NCBI GenBank assembly: GCA_902584365.1
Contig: CACHZG010000001.1
Coordinates: 101,261-165,260 of the forward strand
Direction: 5' to 3'
DNA length: 64,000 nucleotides
Source: an uncultured Pelagibacteraceae bacterium
GTDB taxonomy: Bacteria > Pseudomonadota > Alphaproteobacteria > Pelagibacterales > Pelagibacteraceae
Shown here: positions 47,949 through 62,919 of the stretch, in pieces
How the letters are laid out: every line of letters starts with the position of its first letter
Position numbering within the stretch: the first letter of the stretch is position 1
The notes under the pieces: model-generated
What the model saw: the letters and a program-made list of their open reading frames with translations, nothing else
The model's database searches: none
What the model was told of the DNA's origin: nothing
Program-made: the position numbers and the translations under genes

Positions 47949-48419
47949 ATGACAAATTCTTCACTACCTTTAAGAATAGGAGTTGGTGCAATTGTATTAA
48001 ACCAACATGATAAAGTTTTGGTGGGAAAAAGAAAAGACAATCCTATTGATAAGTGGCAAATGCCTCAAGGTGGGGTTGATAAGGACGAAGATCTTTATTC
48101 TGCTATGAGAAGAGAACTGTACGAGGAAACAAGCATAAAAAGTTTTAAATGCATCAGAGAGATAGAGAAATGGCTAACTTACGAACTTCCAGAAAATTTA
48201 AAAGGTAAAATATGGAAAGGTAAATTTAGGGGTCAAAAACAAAAATGGTATATTTTGAGATTCACAGGGGACGATAAAGAAATTAATGTTAAAACCAAGA
48301 ATCCAGAATTCATAGATTGGAAGTGGATAAAAATTGAAGAACTACCACAAAGTATAGTTGATTTTAAAAAAAAGGTTTATGAAGATTTGGTTGAAGAAAT
48401 AAATAAAACTATTGATTGA
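47949..48419 (+). CDS. rppH: RNA pyrophosphohydrolase (Nudix)
   Basis: WQMPQGGVDKDEDLYSAMRRELYEETSI; WYILRFTGDD. Confidence 0.92.
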   Translation: MTNSSLPLRIGVGAIVLNQHDKVLVGKRKDNPIDKWQMPQGGVDKDEDLYSAMRRELYEETSIKSFKCIREIEKWLTYELPENLKGKIWKGKFRGQKQKWYILRFTGDDKEINVKTKNPEFIDWKWIKIEELPQSIVDFKKKVYEDLVEEINKTID

Positions 48420-48798
48420 TCATTCTTAAAACTTCTACCTTGTGAGATAAAATAAATTTTTTTTTATCATTTATATCTTCTTCTTTTAACATTTTTTCAT
48501 TTAATTCAATCATTTTATCGATTTTTCCTTTATTTAATTCTTTAATATTAATTGCCGTATTAGTTAGTATTAGCATCTTATTATTAGAAAACTCTACTGT
48601 CCCTTCCTCGATAAAATATTTTTTTGTTTCACTACCCTTTACTTCAATAACCCCAGGCCTCAAGAACGTTATTAATGCGGAATGATCATATAATATTGTC
48701 ATATATCCCTCATATGATGGAATGACAACTTCGTTAGGTTCAGAGGAATAAATAATTTTCTCTGGAGAGATTATTTCAAATTTAAATTGTTTTGACAT
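48409..48798 (-). CDS. atpC: ATP synthase F1 epsilon subunit
   Basis: FEIISPEKIIYSSEPNEVVIPSYEGYMTILYDHSALIT; after atpD. Confidence 0.95.
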   Translation of the reverse strand: MSKQFKFEIISPEKIIYSSEPNEVVIPSYEGYMTILYDHSALITFLRPGVIEVKGSETKKYFIEEGTVEFSNNKMLILTNTAINIKELNKGKIDKMIELNEKMLKEEDINDKKKFILSHKVEVLRMINQ

Positions 48799-48800
48799 TA

Positions 48801-51099
<2,299 letters not shown>

Positions 51100-51100
51100 A

Positions 51101-52624
51101 TTATCCTTTATTTAAATTCTCAATTATCTCTTTTAAACTTTTCTCTGTTTCTTCATCAAGTTTACCAGTTGATTGAATATTGTCTAAAATATCTTTTTTT
51201 TCATCTTTAATCTTACTTAATAAATTTTTTTCGAATTCTTTTATTTTTCCAAGTTCAATATCATCTAAAAATCCTTTTACTCCTGAGTAAATAAGTACGA
51301 CCTGCTCTGAAACAGTTAAAGGCGAATACTGATTTTGTTTCAATAATTCTGTCAGTTTAGACCCCCTGTTCAAAAGTTTTTGGGTAGCTTGATCCAAATC
51401 TGAACCAAATTGAGCAAAAGCTGCCATTTCTCTGTATTGGGCTAGTTCTAATTTAATTGAACCTGCAACTTTCTTCATAGCTTTAGTTTGAGCCGCAGAT
51501 CCTACTCTTGACACTGATAAACCCACATTAACAGCAGGTCTAATTCCTTGATTAAAAAGCTCTGTTTCTAAAAATATTTGTCCATCTGTAATGGATATTA
51601 CGTTCGTAGGGATATAAGCTGACACGTCACCTGCTTGAGTTTCTATTATTGGTAAAGCTGTTAGTGATCCACCTCCTTTAGTTTCATTTAATTTTGCAGC
51701 TCTTTCTAATAGTCTGCTATGAAGATAAAAAACATCTCCAGGATAAGCTTCTCTACCCGGAGGTCTTCTCAATAATAGAGACATTTGCCTATAAGCAACT
51801 GCTTGTTTTGACAAATCGTCATAAATTATCAAAGCATGCATACCGTTATCTCGATAGTACTCTCCAATTGTGCAACCAGTATAGGGTGCCAAAAATTGTA
51901 ATGGAGCAGAGTCAGAGGCAGTTGCTGAAACAACGGTTGTATATTTCATGGCACCAGCATCCTCTAATGTTTTTACTATTTGAGCGACAGTGGATCTTTT
52001 TTGACCAATTGCAACATAAACACAATACAATTTCTTTTTTTCGTCTTCAGACTCATTAATAGATCTTTGATTGATAATTGTGTCAACTGCAACTGCTGTC
52101 TTGCCTGTTTGTCTGTCGCCAATTATTAACTCACGTTGTCCTCTTCCAATTGGTATTAGACTATCAATAGCTTTTAATCCAGTTTGCATTGGTTCATTTA
52201 CTGACTGTCTTGGAATTATTCCAGGAGCTTTTACTTCAACTCTCTTCCTTGTGCTTGCAGACAAATTTCCTTTTCCATCAATAGGATTACCTAATCCATC
52301 GACAACTCTTCCAAGTAATTCTTTTCCTACAGGCACATCTACTATTGAGTTAGTTCTCTTTACTGTGTCTCCTTCTTTAATTTCTTTATCATCTCCAAAA
52401 ATTACAACACCTACATTGTCATTTTCTAAATTTAGAGCCATGCCTTTTGATCCATCTTTAAATTCAACCATCTCCCCAGCTTGAACATTATCTAAACCAT
52501 AGACACGGGCGATACCATCTCCAACTGATAAAACTTTTCCAACTTCAGAAATTTCAGCAGATTTTCCAAAATTTTTTATTTGTTCTTTTAATATTTTTGT
52601 TACTTCAGAAGGGTTTATATCCAT
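51101..52624 (-). CDS. atpA: ATP synthase F1 alpha subunit
   Basis: [46 protein letters not shown]. Confidence 0.99.
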   Translation of the reverse strand: MDINPSEVTKILKEQIKNFGKSAEISEVGKVLSVGDGIARVYGLDNVQAGEMVEFKDGSKGMALNLENDNVGVVIFGDDKEIKEGDTVKRTNSIVDVPVGKELLGRVVDGLGNPIDGKGNLSASTRKRVEVKAPGIIPRQSVNEPMQTGLKAIDSLIPIGRGQRELIIGDRQTGKTAVAVDTIINQRSINESEDEKKKLYCVYVAIGQKRSTVAQIVKTLEDAGAMKYTTVVSATASDSAPLQFLAPYTGCTIGEYYRDNGMHALIIYDDLSKQAVAYRQMSLLLRRPPGREAYPGDVFYLHSRLLERAAKLNETKGGGSLTALPIIETQAGDVSAYIPTNVISITDGQIFLETELFNQGIRPAVNVGLSVSRVGSAAQTKAMKKVAGSIKLELAQYREMAAFAQFGSDLDQATQKLLNRGSKLTELLKQNQYSPLTVSEQVVLIYSGVKGFLDDIELGKIKEFEKNLLSKIKDEKKDILDNIQSTGKLDEETEKSLKEIIENLNKG

Positions 52625-53181
52625 TATCTCTCCAACATCATTTGTTCAAACTTTCTGAGTTTGTTTCTTATTGAGGTGTCTATCATCAGACTTCCAAGTT
52701 GAATTTTAATGCCACCTATAAGATCTTTATCAACTTTAAATTTAAATTTGATTTTTTTATTTATAGATTTAGACAATTCATCGCTTACTTTTTTTATTTC
52801 TTCATCTTTTAAGTTTTGAGCTGATATAAAGGTTGCCTGTAATTCTCCTTTTTCCTTATTTAAAAGGTTGTGAAAACTACTCAATATTTTTGATAAAAAA
52901 AATATTCTTCTTTTTTCAATTAAAAGAAGTAAAAAATTTACCATAGTTTCTGAAAATTTTACTAGCTCTGATAATTTTTTAATTATTTTTATTTGATCAA
53001 TTTTTGAATAAGTTGGGTTTTTAATTATATTTTCAAAATCTTTGTTTTTAGAGTAGATTAGAATTAAATTCTCTACGTCCTTACTAATACTTGTTAAGCT
53101 AGAATTTTCTTTACCTATTTCTAAAAGAGCAAGTGCATATCTTTCAGATGTTTCAGTTGAAAATGATTTATTCTTACTCAA
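52624..53181 (-). CDS. atpH: ATP synthase F1 delta subunit
   Basis: [13 protein letters not shown]...[24 protein letters not shown]; first gene of atpHAGDC. Confidence 0.95.
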   Translation of the reverse strand: MSKNKSFSTETSERYALALLEIGKENSSLTSISKDVENLILIYSKNKDFENIIKNPTYSKIDQIKIIKKLSELVKFSETMVNFLLLLIEKRRIFFLSKILSSFHNLLNKEKGELQATFISAQNLKDEEIKKVSDELSKSINKKIKFKFKVDKDLIGGIKIQLGSLMIDTSIRNKLRKFEQMMLER

Positions 53182-53258
53182 TTTAATACCTTATTTGAAT
53201 ATTTTGGATGTCAGGTCGTATCATATGAAACAAAGTCCATCAAGATGATAAGAAGGTG

Positions 53259-55208
53259 TTAAGAAAAGTTTATTGGATCAACATCAACCGTGAGTTTAAT
53301 TTTTGTAGAAATAGTTAATTTTTGTAAGGTATTAGCTATATTTTTTTGAATTAATTTGTCGCTATTTGTTTTTATCAAGATGCGTGATCTATAATATTTT
53401 TTTATCTTTGACATCGGTGACTCAACTGGTCCTAAAACCTCGGTATCAATATTTTTTAATAATTCTAATTTAAGTTCCTGAGCTCCCCTGAAACTGTTTT
53501 CTTTGGACTTTGATGAAATTATTATAGCAATTAATCGTTTAAATGGAGGTAAATTGTTTTCTTTTCTAATTTTTAATTCGTTTAAAAGAAATTCATCAGG
53601 TTTATTTATTAGTGTTTTTTGAATAGAGAAATTAGATGGTAATAAAGTTTGATAAACAATTAAAGAATCTTTAGAAAAACGACCAGCTCTTCCGCTCAAC
53701 TGATTGAGTAATTGAATATTTTTTTCAGTAGATCTAAGATCGTAACCTCTACCAGAAAAATCAGCATCTATTACTACTATACAATTCAGTTTACTAAAAT
53801 TATAACCTTTAGAAATCATTTGGGTTCCAACAATAATATCGATTTTATTATCTTCGATTTCCTTTAGGATTTTTTGACCTTCTTTTACTTTTTTTAAATA
53901 ATCACTTGAAAAAATTTTTATATTTTTATTTGGGTATTTTTCTTTAAGCTCCTCATAAATTTTTTCAACACCGGGACCAAATTTATAAAAATCACACGGA
54001 CTATTTAATTTCTTACAATAATTTTTTACTTTTTTTTTAACTCCACAGTAATGACAAATCAGCTTATTGATATTTTTATGATAAGTCAGATATATTGAAC
54101 AATTATCACATAAAAATTTATATCCGCAATTTTTACAAATAAGCATTAATGAGTGCCCTCTTTTGTTGAGAAAAAACAGAACCTGATCACCCTTTAATAT
54201 ATATTTTTGAATAGACTCGTACGTTTCATCTGAAATATAATTATCTTTTTGTCTTTTAAGATTTAAATCAATAATTTTTGTTGATGCAAAAGGTAAATTA
54301 TTGAATCGTTTTTTTAATTGTATCAATTGATATTTTTTATTTTGAATATTATTGAAAGTTTCAATTGATGGAACTGAGGTTACTAAATTTATAGGGATAT
54401 TTTCAATTGATGATCTTAATATTGCCATGTCTCTAGCATTATAAATAAGACCTTCTTCTTGTTTGTATGAAGTATCGTGCTCCTCATCTACAATTATTAA
54501 TTTTAATTTTTGAAAAGGTAAAAAGAGAGATGACCTTGCGCCAAGGACAACTTTTATTTTATTTTTCGAGACACCTTGCCAAATTTTTCTTCTTCTTTTT
54601 GGATTTATTTTTGAGTGCCATACATCTGGTCTAAACCCAAAAAAATTGAAAAACCTTTCCTCAATTTGACGAGTTAAATAAATTTCAGGTAATAATATTA
54701 AAACTTGGTTTTTTTCTTTGAGAATCTTTTTTATTCTTTCAAAGTATACTATTGTTTTCCCTGATCCTGTAACTCCCTGTAGGACACTTACGCAAAATCT
54801 ATCCTTAAATTTATTTAAATATTTTACAGCATCTTTTTGTTCATTACTTAGTATTAATTTTAAATCTTGAATTTTATTTTTACTGTCTAAAGTTTCGTCT
54901 TTTAAAAAAATATTTTTGTTACTTAAACAAAGTTTTAAAGTTAATCCTCTAGGACTAATATTGTAAGTTGAAAATTGATTTATAAAATCAATTAAATTTT
55001 CACTTAAACTATAATTCAGCTTTTTTTTTATATTTTTAATTTTAATATTTTTTGGAGTAACTTGTTTTTTGTCCCAAATTACCCCTATTTCTTCAGAACG
55101 TCCAAAAGGTACAACGACTACATCGCCAGTTTTAAGGTTACTGATTTTTCCAGCGTTATAAGTGAAAGGAAAATGCAGCTTTTTGGGTATTAACACCGGA
55201 TATTGCAT
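53259..55208 (-). CDS. priA: Primosomal protein N' (PriA helicase)
   Basis: GVTGSGKTIVYFERI, DEEHDTSYKQEEGLIYNARDMAI, LNKRGHSLMLICKNCGYKFLCDNCSIYLTYH, LSGRAGRF. Confidence 0.96.
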   Translation of the reverse strand: MQYPVLIPKKLHFPFTYNAGKISNLKTGDVVVVPFGRSEEIGVIWDKKQVTPKNIKIKNIKKKLNYSLSENLIDFINQFSTYNISPRGLTLKLCLSNKNIFLKDETLDSKNKIQDLKLILSNEQKDAVKYLNKFKDRFCVSVLQGVTGSGKTIVYFERIKKILKEKNQVLILLPEIYLTRQIEERFFNFFGFRPDVWHSKINPKRRRKIWQGVSKNKIKVVLGARSSLFLPFQKLKLIIVDEEHDTSYKQEEGLIYNARDMAILRSSIENIPINLVTSVPSIETFNNIQNKKYQLIQLKKRFNNLPFASTKIIDLNLKRQKDNYISDETYESIQKYILKGDQVLFFLNKRGHSLMLICKNCGYKFLCDNCSIYLTYHKNINKLICHYCGVKKKVKNYCKKLNSPCDFYKFGPGVEKIYEELKEKYPNKNIKIFSSDYLKKVKEGQKILKEIEDNKIDIIVGTQMISKGYNFSKLNCIVVIDADFSGRGYDLRSTEKNIQLLNQLSGRAGRFSKDSLIVYQTLLPSNFSIQKTLINKPDEFLLNELKIRKENNLPPFKRLIAIIISSKSKENSFRGAQELKLELLKNIDTEVLGPVESPMSKIKKYYRSRILIKTNSDKLIQKNIANTLQKLTISTKIKLTVDVDPINFS

Positions 55209-55236
55209 TTTGTAATTTTATTAGAAAATTTTTGAT

Positions 55237-56637
55237 TTAGAAATGAATTGGTCTTTTATCAACAGCTAATGCTGCTTCTTTTATAGCCTCAGTGTGAGTA
55301 GGGTGGGCGTGACAAGTTCTAGCGATATCTTCTGAACTTGCACCAAATTCCATGGCCAAAGCCATTTCGGCAATCATATCGCCGCAATGGGGGCCAATAA
55401 TATGAACTCCTAAAACTTTATCTGTATTCTTATCAGCTAATATTTTTACAAAGCCTTCTGTTTCATTGTTTACTTTTGCTCTAGAGTTAGCCAAAAAAGG
55501 AAATTTTCCAACTTTATAGCTAACATTTTGTGTCTTTAATTGCTCTTCAGTTTTGCCTACCGTAGCGACCTCTGGTGACGTGTAAATAACTCCAGGAATA
55601 ATATCATAATTTACATGCCCTGCTTGACCAGCCAAAATTTCGGCTACAGCAATACCTTCTTCCTCTGCTTTATGAGCTAACATAGGACCACGAATTACGT
55701 CACCTATCGCATAAATATTTTTTATACTTGTCTGCAGTTTATTATTAACTTCGATTCTACCTTGATTATCTTTTTTAACACCAATTTTACTCAGATTGAG
55801 ACCTTCTGTATATGGTCTTCTTCCTACAGCTACTAAAACCTTTTCTGTGTTAATTAAATGTTTTTCATTTGAAATTTTATCTTGGCACTCCACTTCAATT
55901 TGGGAAGATTTCTTTTTTACGGAAGTTACTTTTGTATTTAGTTTAAACTTAATACCTTGTTTTTTTAAAATCTTCTGAAATTCATTAGACACTTCTCTAT
56001 CCATGCCTGGGGTAATATGATCTAGATACTCAACCACCGTTACTTCTGATCCTAGTCTAGACCAAACAGATCCCATTTCCAATCCTATGTAACCACCACC
56101 AATCACTGTCAGAGATTTAGGAACACTGCCTAATGACAAGGCACCTGTGGATGAAACAATATCTTTTTCATCAATATCTATTCCAGGGATTGAGGTCGGA
56201 TAAGATCCTGTTGCAATAACAATATTCTTAGTTTTGTAATTTTTTTTTTCATTGTTATTATAAACTACCACATCTTGTTTTGAAAAAAGCACTCCTTTTC
56301 CTTTGATGTAAGTGACTTTATTTTTTTTGAATAAAAATTCAATTCCTTTGGTTAATACTTGAACAGATTTGTTTTTATTAGACATCATCTTATCAATGTT
56401 AAGTTTAACATTACTTATCTCTATACCTTGATTGTTAAAATCCTTTTTTGCTTTTTTATAATTTTCAGATAGATTTAAAAGACTTTTGGATGGTATGCAT
56501 CCAACATTCAAACATGTGCCGCCTAGCGCCCCACGACTTTCAACACAAGCTGCTTTCAGTCCTAATTGGGCTGCTCTAATGGCACAAACATAGCCTCCGG
56601 GACCACCTCCAATTACAATTAAGTCAAATTCTTCCAT
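55237..56637 (-). CDS. lpdA: Dihydrolipoamide dehydrogenase (E3)
   Basis: VIGGGPGGYVCAIRAAQLG, GGTCLNVGCIPSK, GDVIRGPMLAHKAEEEG, CHAHPTHTEAI. Confidence 0.97.
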   Translation of the reverse strand: MEEFDLIVIGGGPGGYVCAIRAAQLGLKAACVESRGALGGTCLNVGCIPSKSLLNLSENYKKAKKDFNNQGIEISNVKLNIDKMMSNKNKSVQVLTKGIEFLFKKNKVTYIKGKGVLFSKQDVVVYNNNEKKNYKTKNIVIATGSYPTSIPGIDIDEKDIVSSTGALSLGSVPKSLTVIGGGYIGLEMGSVWSRLGSEVTVVEYLDHITPGMDREVSNEFQKILKKQGIKFKLNTKVTSVKKKSSQIEVECQDKISNEKHLINTEKVLVAVGRRPYTEGLNLSKIGVKKDNQGRIEVNNKLQTSIKNIYAIGDVIRGPMLAHKAEEEGIAVAEILAGQAGHVNYDIIPGVIYTSPEVATVGKTEEQLKTQNVSYKVGKFPFLANSRAKVNNETEGFVKILADKNTDKVLGVHIIGPHCGDMIAEMALAMEFGASSEDIARTCHAHPTHTEAIKEAALAVDKRPIHF

Positions 56638-56639
56638 AT

Positions 56640-57956
56640 TTATAAATTTAAAAAAAGTCTTTTAGGTTGCTCAAGTGACTCTTTTACTATTTTAAGAAAA
56701 GACACAGCTTCTTTTCCATCTATTATTCTATGATCGTACGAAAGAGCCAAATACATTATTGGTCTTATTTTTACCTCACCGTCAACATTTGTTGGCCGCT
56801 CAATAATATTATGCATTCCTAAAACTGCAGATTGAGGTGGGTTCAATATTGGTGTAGATAGCATTGAACCGTATATACCACCATTAGTAATAGTGAATGT
56901 TCCTCCTTGTAAATCTTCTATAGTTATTTTACCATCTCTAGCTTTTTGGCCTAATTCACCAATTTTCTTTTCTATGTCAGCAAAAGACATCTCGTCTGAA
57001 TTTTTTATAACAGGAACTACCAAACCTTTATCAGTACCTACAGCTATACTCACATTATAATAATTTTTGTAAACTATCTCATCTCCTTGTATTTCAGAGT
57101 TAACAGCAGGAAAATTTTTTAAGCCAATAATAGACGCTTTAACAAAAAATGACATAAATCCAAGCTTAACGGAATATTGATTTTTGAATTCATTTTTATA
57201 TTCATTTCGCATAGAAATAACCTCGCTCATATCAACCTCATTAAAAGTAGTTAGCATTGCTGCATTTTCTTGAGCCTCTTTTAATCTCTTTGCGATCGTC
57301 ATTCTTAACCGTGTCATTCTAATTCTTTCCTCTGGCCCATAAGTAATTTTTCTTTCGGAAGGTTTTGGTTTAACTCCCATTAAAGCCATTACATCTTCTT
57401 TTAAAATCAAACCATTTTTTCCAGATCCTTCAATATTATTAATATTTAAATTAGACTCAGTTGCTAATTTTCTTGCAGATGGTGATATATTTTTTGTACT
57501 CTCGGGTGTAAGCTTTGTTAACTCGTCAGTAAGAACTAGCGGTTCTGCTGTGGTCTCCCCATTGGAAATTTCGTCATCTAAAAGTTTCATGGGTTCGTCA
57601 CTTAATTTTTGAATTTTTTCAACCTTTTTTTTGACAATTTTATCCTTTTTTTTTGGCGGTTTATAATCTTTAATAATCTCTTCATCTTTTTTAGTTTGAG
57701 TATCTTCATTAGAAGCTTTACTTTGACTAAGCGTTCCTAATATAGCTCCAACATTTACTGTTTCTCCTTCTTTTGCGGATATTGTCTCTAAAACCCCATT
57801 TGATGGAGCTGGAACTTCAACGTTAACTTTATCTGTCTCTAGTTCAACTAATGGTTCGTCTGAACTAACTTTGTCTCCTTTGGTTTTTAACCACTTTGAT
57901 ACTGTGGCTTCTGTAATTGACTCACCCAGTGCAGGTACTAAAATTTTATTTGACAT
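56640..57956 (-). CDS. sucB: 2-oxoglutarate dehydrogenase E2 (dihydrolipoamide succinyltransferase)
   Basis: [30 protein letters not shown], catalytic [18 protein letters not shown]. Confidence 0.97.
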   Translation of the reverse strand: MSNKILVPALGESITEATVSKWLKTKGDKVSSDEPLVELETDKVNVEVPAPSNGVLETISAKEGETVNVGAILGTLSQSKASNEDTQTKKDEEIIKDYKPPKKKDKIVKKKVEKIQKLSDEPMKLLDDEISNGETTAEPLVLTDELTKLTPESTKNISPSARKLATESNLNINNIEGSGKNGLILKEDVMALMGVKPKPSERKITYGPEERIRMTRLRMTIAKRLKEAQENAAMLTTFNEVDMSEVISMRNEYKNEFKNQYSVKLGFMSFFVKASIIGLKNFPAVNSEIQGDEIVYKNYYNVSIAVGTDKGLVVPVIKNSDEMSFADIEKKIGELGQKARDGKITIEDLQGGTFTITNGGIYGSMLSTPILNPPQSAVLGMHNIIERPTNVDGEVKIRPIMYLALSYDHRIIDGKEAVSFLKIVKESLEQPKRLFLNL

Positions 57957-60850
57957 TAATTATACTTTCCAACTATCTTTTCTAATATTTCTCGTTGTTG
58001 TGCAACATGTTTATTAAGGTTTCCAGTCGCAGTTGAAGATGATGGTTTTCTACCAACATACTTAACATTTTTATTCTTATTGCCGCATATTTCTAAAGTT
58101 CTATCTATGTAGTTTCTTACTGTATTCCATGCACCCATATTTTTTGGCTCCTCTTGACACCATATAAATTTTGCATTTTTATATCTCTTTAAGAGTGTCG
58201 CAAGTGTTTTTACTGGGAATGGATAAAGTTGTTCTATCCTAATGAAAGCTACATTTTCATTTTTCGCTTTTTCTCTAGCCTCCACAAGATCAAAATAAAT
58301 TTTACCAGAGCACATCACTACTTTTGAAATTTTTTTATCTTTTTGAAGTTTTATAAGATTATTTTGGTCTTCATACGCATGATCTTCTAAAATTCTATGA
58401 AAAGAATTCTGTTTTGTAAAATCTTTTAAAATAGAGACACATCTTTTGTTTCTTAACAAAGATTTAGGAGTCATTATAATAAGAGGCTTTCTAAAATCTC
58501 TGTGAATTTGTCTCCTTAAAGCATGAAAATAATTTGCTGGTGTTGTGCAATTCATTACTTGAATGTTTTCCCCAGCACACATTTGTAAAAATCTTTCAAG
58601 TCTGGCCGATGAATGCTCTGGGCCTTGACCTTCATAACCATGAGGTAATAACATTACTAGTCCACTAGCTCGACCCCATTTTGCCTCTCCTGAAGTTATG
58701 AATTGATCAATAATTATTTGTGCTCCATTAGCAAAATCTCCAAATTGAGCTTCCCATAAAACTAATGTATCGGGCTCAGATAAAGAATAACCAAACTCAA
58801 ATCCTAAAACAGCAAGTTCAGATAGCAAACTATCAATAATTTCAAATTTTTTTTGTTTTTTTGAGATATTATTTAAAGGAATATAACGTTGATGGTTTTC
58901 TTGATTTCTAACAACAGCGTGTCTTTGGCTGAAAGTTCCCCTACCTGAGTCTTGTCCAGAAAGTCTTACAGAAAAGCCTTCGTCCAACAGAGTCCCAAAC
59001 GCTAGTGCCTCAGCTGTCGACCAATCAATGGGGCCATTTTCCATAAATTTTTTTAACCTTTGGTCAAAAATTTTAGATAATGTTTTATGAATGGCAAAAT
59101 CATTTGGGATCTTTGAGATTTTAGTTCCGATATTAATTAGTTTGGATTTCTCAACTCCACTCACTCCTCTTTTATCTTTACCTAAGCCAGGTTTAAATCG
59201 GGACCAAACTCCATCAAACCATTTGAGTTCAGATTTATAATTCTCGGAGGCTCTATATTCTTTTTCTAAAAAATTTTTAAATTCTTTTTTATTGTTATTA
59301 ATCTCATCATCATTAGTCAGTTTTTCTTTTGTTAATTGGCTTCCATATATTGATAAAGTAGTTGGATGATTTTTTATTTTTTTGTACATTAATGGTTGTG
59401 TAAAAGAAGGCTCATCACCCTCGTTGTGCCCAAAACGTCGATAACAAACCATGTCTATAACAACATCTCTATTAAACTTTTGTCTATACTCGGTTGCAAT
59501 TTTTGCACAATGAACTACTGCTTCGGGATCATCTCCGTTTACATGAAAAATAGGAGCTTGAGCAGTTTTGGCAACATCTGAAGGATAAGGAGATGATCGT
59601 GCAAATCTTGGGGCTGTTGTAAATCCAATTTGATTGTTAACTATAACGTGTATTGTTCCGCCAATGTTATGCCCTGGCAAACCAGACATTGCAAAACACT
59701 CAGCTACAACTCCTTGACCGGCAAAAGCAGCATCGCCATGTATTAAAACAGGTACAACTTTCTTTCTTTCTGGGTCATTATGAAAAAACTGTTTTGCTCT
59801 TACTTGTCCAAGAACCACTGGGTTTACAGCTTCAAGATGTGAAGGGTTATCTGTAAGACTAATATGTACAACATTTCCATCAAACTCCCTATTAGAGGAA
59901 GCACCCAGATGATACTTTACATCACCCTCAAAATCTTTTTTTGCTGCAACACTTTTTCCAAAAAATTCACTAAATATTGCTTTAAAAGGTTTGCCCATAA
60001 CGTTAGCTAAAACATTTAATCTTCCTCTGTGAGGCATTCCTATCTTAATCTCTTTAACACCTAAATTTCCTCCTCTTTTGATTATCTGCTCTAATGCTGG
60101 AATTAAAGCTTCCGCTCCATCCAAACCAAATCTCTTCGTCCCAACAAATTTTATATGAAGATATTTTTCAAACCCTTCCGCCTCAACTAACTTATTAAAA
60201 ATTGCTTTTTTTCCTTTTTCTGTAAAAGCAATTTTTTTTTCAGGTCCCTCAATCCTATTTCTAATCCAAGCTTTCTCCTCTGGATCTCCCATATGCATAA
60301 ATTCATAACCTATTTTTGAAGAGTAAGTTTTTTTTAATATTTCAATTATTTTCTTTAAGCTCGCATGTTGAAGACCCAGAACTCCATCTAAAAAAATATT
60401 TCTATCATAGTCATTTTTTGTGAATCCATACGTTTCAGGTTTTAATTCAGGATGCTCTTCTTTTTTTTGAATTTCTAGTGGATCAAGATTAGCTATAAGA
60501 TGGCCTCTAATTCTATATGCTCTAATGAGCATAATCGCACGAACTGAGTCCTTAGCAGCTTGTTTTATAGACTCTGGTTCCTGAGCATCATCTTTAAGAA
60601 AGCTTTCTTTTTTTTCTATAATCTTGTTTAATTTTGTAATTTTTTTTTTTGGAGACCAACTTGGTCCGTTAAAGTTTTTCAGTATCAATTCTGTATCATC
60701 GCCAAGACCATCAAAAAAACTTTTCCAGTCTTGAGAAAGTTTATTAGGATCAGTCAAATATTGTGAATATAGCTCATCAATTAGTTTTGAATTTGCACCA
60801 GCTAAGAAGGAGGTTTTTTTGTAAATTTGATTATCTTTAAAAGAAGACAT
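57956..60850 (-). CDS. sucA: 2-oxoglutarate dehydrogenase E1
   Basis: [75 protein letters not shown]. Confidence 0.98.
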   Translation of the reverse strand: MSSFKDNQIYKKTSFLAGANSKLIDELYSQYLTDPNKLSQDWKSFFDGLGDDTELILKNFNGPSWSPKKKITKLNKIIEKKESFLKDDAQEPESIKQAAKDSVRAIMLIRAYRIRGHLIANLDPLEIQKKEEHPELKPETYGFTKNDYDRNIFLDGVLGLQHASLKKIIEILKKTYSSKIGYEFMHMGDPEEKAWIRNRIEGPEKKIAFTEKGKKAIFNKLVEAEGFEKYLHIKFVGTKRFGLDGAEALIPALEQIIKRGGNLGVKEIKIGMPHRGRLNVLANVMGKPFKAIFSEFFGKSVAAKKDFEGDVKYHLGASSNREFDGNVVHISLTDNPSHLEAVNPVVLGQVRAKQFFHNDPERKKVVPVLIHGDAAFAGQGVVAECFAMSGLPGHNIGGTIHVIVNNQIGFTTAPRFARSSPYPSDVAKTAQAPIFHVNGDDPEAVVHCAKIATEYRQKFNRDVVIDMVCYRRFGHNEGDEPSFTQPLMYKKIKNHPTTLSIYGSQLTKEKLTNDDEINNNKKEFKNFLEKEYRASENYKSELKWFDGVWSRFKPGLGKDKRGVSGVEKSKLINIGTKISKIPNDFAIHKTLSKIFDQRLKKFMENGPIDWSTAEALAFGTLLDEGFSVRLSGQDSGRGTFSQRHAVVRNQENHQRYIPLNNISKKQKKFEIIDSLLSELAVLGFEFGYSLSEPDTLVLWEAQFGDFANGAQIIIDQFITSGEAKWGRASGLVMLLPHGYEGQGPEHSSARLERFLQMCAGENIQVMNCTTPANYFHALRRQIHRDFRKPLIIMTPKSLLRNKRCVSILKDFTKQNSFHRILEDHAYEDQNNLIKLQKDKKISKVVMCSGKIYFDLVEAREKAKNENVAFIRIEQLYPFPVKTLATLLKRYKNAKFIWCQEEPKNMGAWNTVRNYIDRTLEICGNKNKNVKYVGRKPSSSTATGNLNKHVAQQREILEKIVGKYN

Positions 60851-60879
60851 TTCGATATTTTAACATAATATTTAAAAAA

Positions 60880-61755
60880 TCAACTATTAAGTTTTTCATA
60901 TAGAGTTTGGCCGATATCTGCAGGAGATTTTGAGATTGTAATATCTGCTAACTTCATTTTTTCAATTTTATCCTCTGCTCCACCTTTACCACCCGAGATT
61001 ATCGCACCTGCGTGACCCATTCTTCTACCGGGTGGGGCTGTTAAACCAGCAATAAATCCAACTGTTGGTTTTTTGATTTTTGATTTTTTTAAAAACTCAG
61101 CGGCTTCCTCTTCAGCCGTACCACCAATTTCTCCAATCATAATTATTGATTTTGTGTCATCATCTTTAAGAAAAAGCTCCAAGCAGTCAATAAAGTTGGT
61201 TCCGTTAATAGGGTCTCCGCCTATCCCAATACATGTTGATTGACCTAGACCAGTCACGGAAGTTTGTGCAACTGCTTCGTAAGTCAAAGTTCCTGATCTT
61301 GAAACTATTCCAACCGAACCCTTTTTATGTATTTTGCCTGGCATTATTCCTATTTTACATTCCGCTGGTGTTATGATGCCTGGGCAATTAGGCCCGATCA
61401 GTCTACTATTGCCTTTTGATAAGGCTGATTTAACTTTTAACATATCTAAGACAGGTATTCCCTCTGTGATACAAACTATTAAATCTATTTTAGATTCTAT
61501 TGCTTCTAATATTGCTCCAGCCGCAAATTTTGGAGGCACGTATATCATCGTTGCATCAGGCTTAACTTTATCTTTAGCTTCTCGAACGGAGTTGAATACT
61601 GGTAAACCTAAATGCTTCTGTCCTCCTTTTTTTGGCGTAACACCTCCAACTAAATTGGTACCGTATTTAATTGCTTGTTCTGAATGGAAAGTTCCATGCG
61701 TTCCAGTAAAACCTTGGCAAATAACTTTTGTATCTTTATTCACTAAAACTGACAT
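60880..61755 (-). CDS. sucD: Succinyl-CoA synthetase alpha subunit
   Basis: [44 protein letters not shown]. Confidence 0.98.
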   Translation of the reverse strand: MSVLVNKDTKVICQGFTGTHGTFHSEQAIKYGTNLVGGVTPKKGGQKHLGLPVFNSVREAKDKVKPDATMIYVPPKFAAGAILEAIESKIDLIVCITEGIPVLDMLKVKSALSKGNSRLIGPNCPGIITPAECKIGIMPGKIHKKGSVGIVSRSGTLTYEAVAQTSVTGLGQSTCIGIGGDPINGTNFIDCLELFLKDDDTKSIIMIGEIGGTAEEEAAEFLKKSKIKKPTVGFIAGLTAPPGRRMGHAGAIISGGKGGAEDKIEKMKLADITISKSPADIGQTLYEKLNS

Positions 61756-62916
61756 TTAATTAATAGCCTCAACAATTTTTTTTGCAGCATCATTTAAATC
61801 AGAAGCTGACAATATTTGTAAACCAGATTTATCTAAAATTTCTTTTCCTTCCTTAAAATTTGTTCCAGCCAATCTCACAACTAATGGGACGGATAACTTC
61901 GTCTTTTTTGCAGCATCTACAACTCCTTGCGCAAGAACATCGCATCGCATAATGCCACCAAAGATATTGATTAAAATTCCTTTTACATTTTTATCCGAAA
62001 GAATTAATTTGAAGGCTGCTTCTACTTTTTCTTTAGAAGCCCCGCCTCCAACATCAAGAAAGTTTGCAGGTTCTTGACCGTATAGTTTGATAATGTCCAT
62101 GGTGGCCATAGCTAAACCTGCTCCATTTACCATGCATCCAATCACACCATTTAACTTAATATAAGCTAAGTCATTTTTACTTGCTTCTATTTCTGCTGGG
62201 TCCTCTTCGTTCAAGTCCCTTAGCTTTAAAATTTCAGGTCGTCTAAATAAAGCATTAGCGTCAAAATTTATTTTTGCATCTAAGCATAACATTCTTCCAG
62301 TTTTTGTTATAATTAGTGGGTTTATCTCAACAAGGAGAGCATCTTTTTGTAAAATAATTTGATAAATTGAATTTATGATTTTTTTTCCATCAGCAAATTG
62401 TTCATCTGTAAGATTAAAAGGTTTCAAGATATTTTTGATATCTTTGTGATCTAAATTTTCTTTGAGCGTAAATTTATTTGTGACAATTTTTTTTGGATTT
62501 TCCTCAGCAACTTTTTCAATGTCCACGCCTCCCTCTATACTGCTAATAAAGGCAATTTTAGAGGAAGCTCTATCTACTAAGCAAGAAAGATAGTATTCTT
62601 TGGAAATATCCGACGCTTCCTCCACATAAACTCTTTTGACTACCTTCCCCTCTGGTCCCGTTTGATGTGTAACTAACTTTTTTCCAAACATGTTAATAAT
62701 TTCTTGCTCTAACTTACTTGGATCATTTACTAGTTTTACACCTCCTGCTTTTCCTCTTCCACCAGCATGAATTTGGGCTTTCACTACAAATTTTTTAGAT
62801 TTGAGTTCTCTGATTTTTTTTGAAATTTCATCTTTAGATAAAATTACAATTCCATTAGATACAGGGGCACCATAGTTTTTAAGTAAATCTTTAGCTTGGT
62901 GTTCATGAATGTTCAT
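61756..62916 (-). CDS. sucC: Succinyl-CoA synthetase beta subunit
   Basis: MNIHEHQAKDLLKNYGAPVSNG, KAQIHAGGRGKAGGVKL, NGAGLAMATMDIIKLYG. Confidence 0.98.
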   Translation of the reverse strand: MNIHEHQAKDLLKNYGAPVSNGIVILSKDEISKKIRELKSKKFVVKAQIHAGGRGKAGGVKLVNDPSKLEQEIINMFGKKLVTHQTGPEGKVVKRVYVEEASDISKEYYLSCLVDRASSKIAFISSIEGGVDIEKVAEENPKKIVTNKFTLKENLDHKDIKNILKPFNLTDEQFADGKKIINSIYQIILQKDALLVEINPLIITKTGRMLCLDAKINFDANALFRRPEILKLRDLNEEDPAEIEASKNDLAYIKLNGVIGCMVNGAGLAMATMDIIKLYGQEPANFLDVGGGASKEKVEAAFKLILSDKNVKGILINIFGGIMRCDVLAQGVVDAAKKTKLSVPLVVRLAGTNFKEGKEILDKSGLQILSASDLNDAAKKIVEAIN

Positions 62917-62919
62917 AAT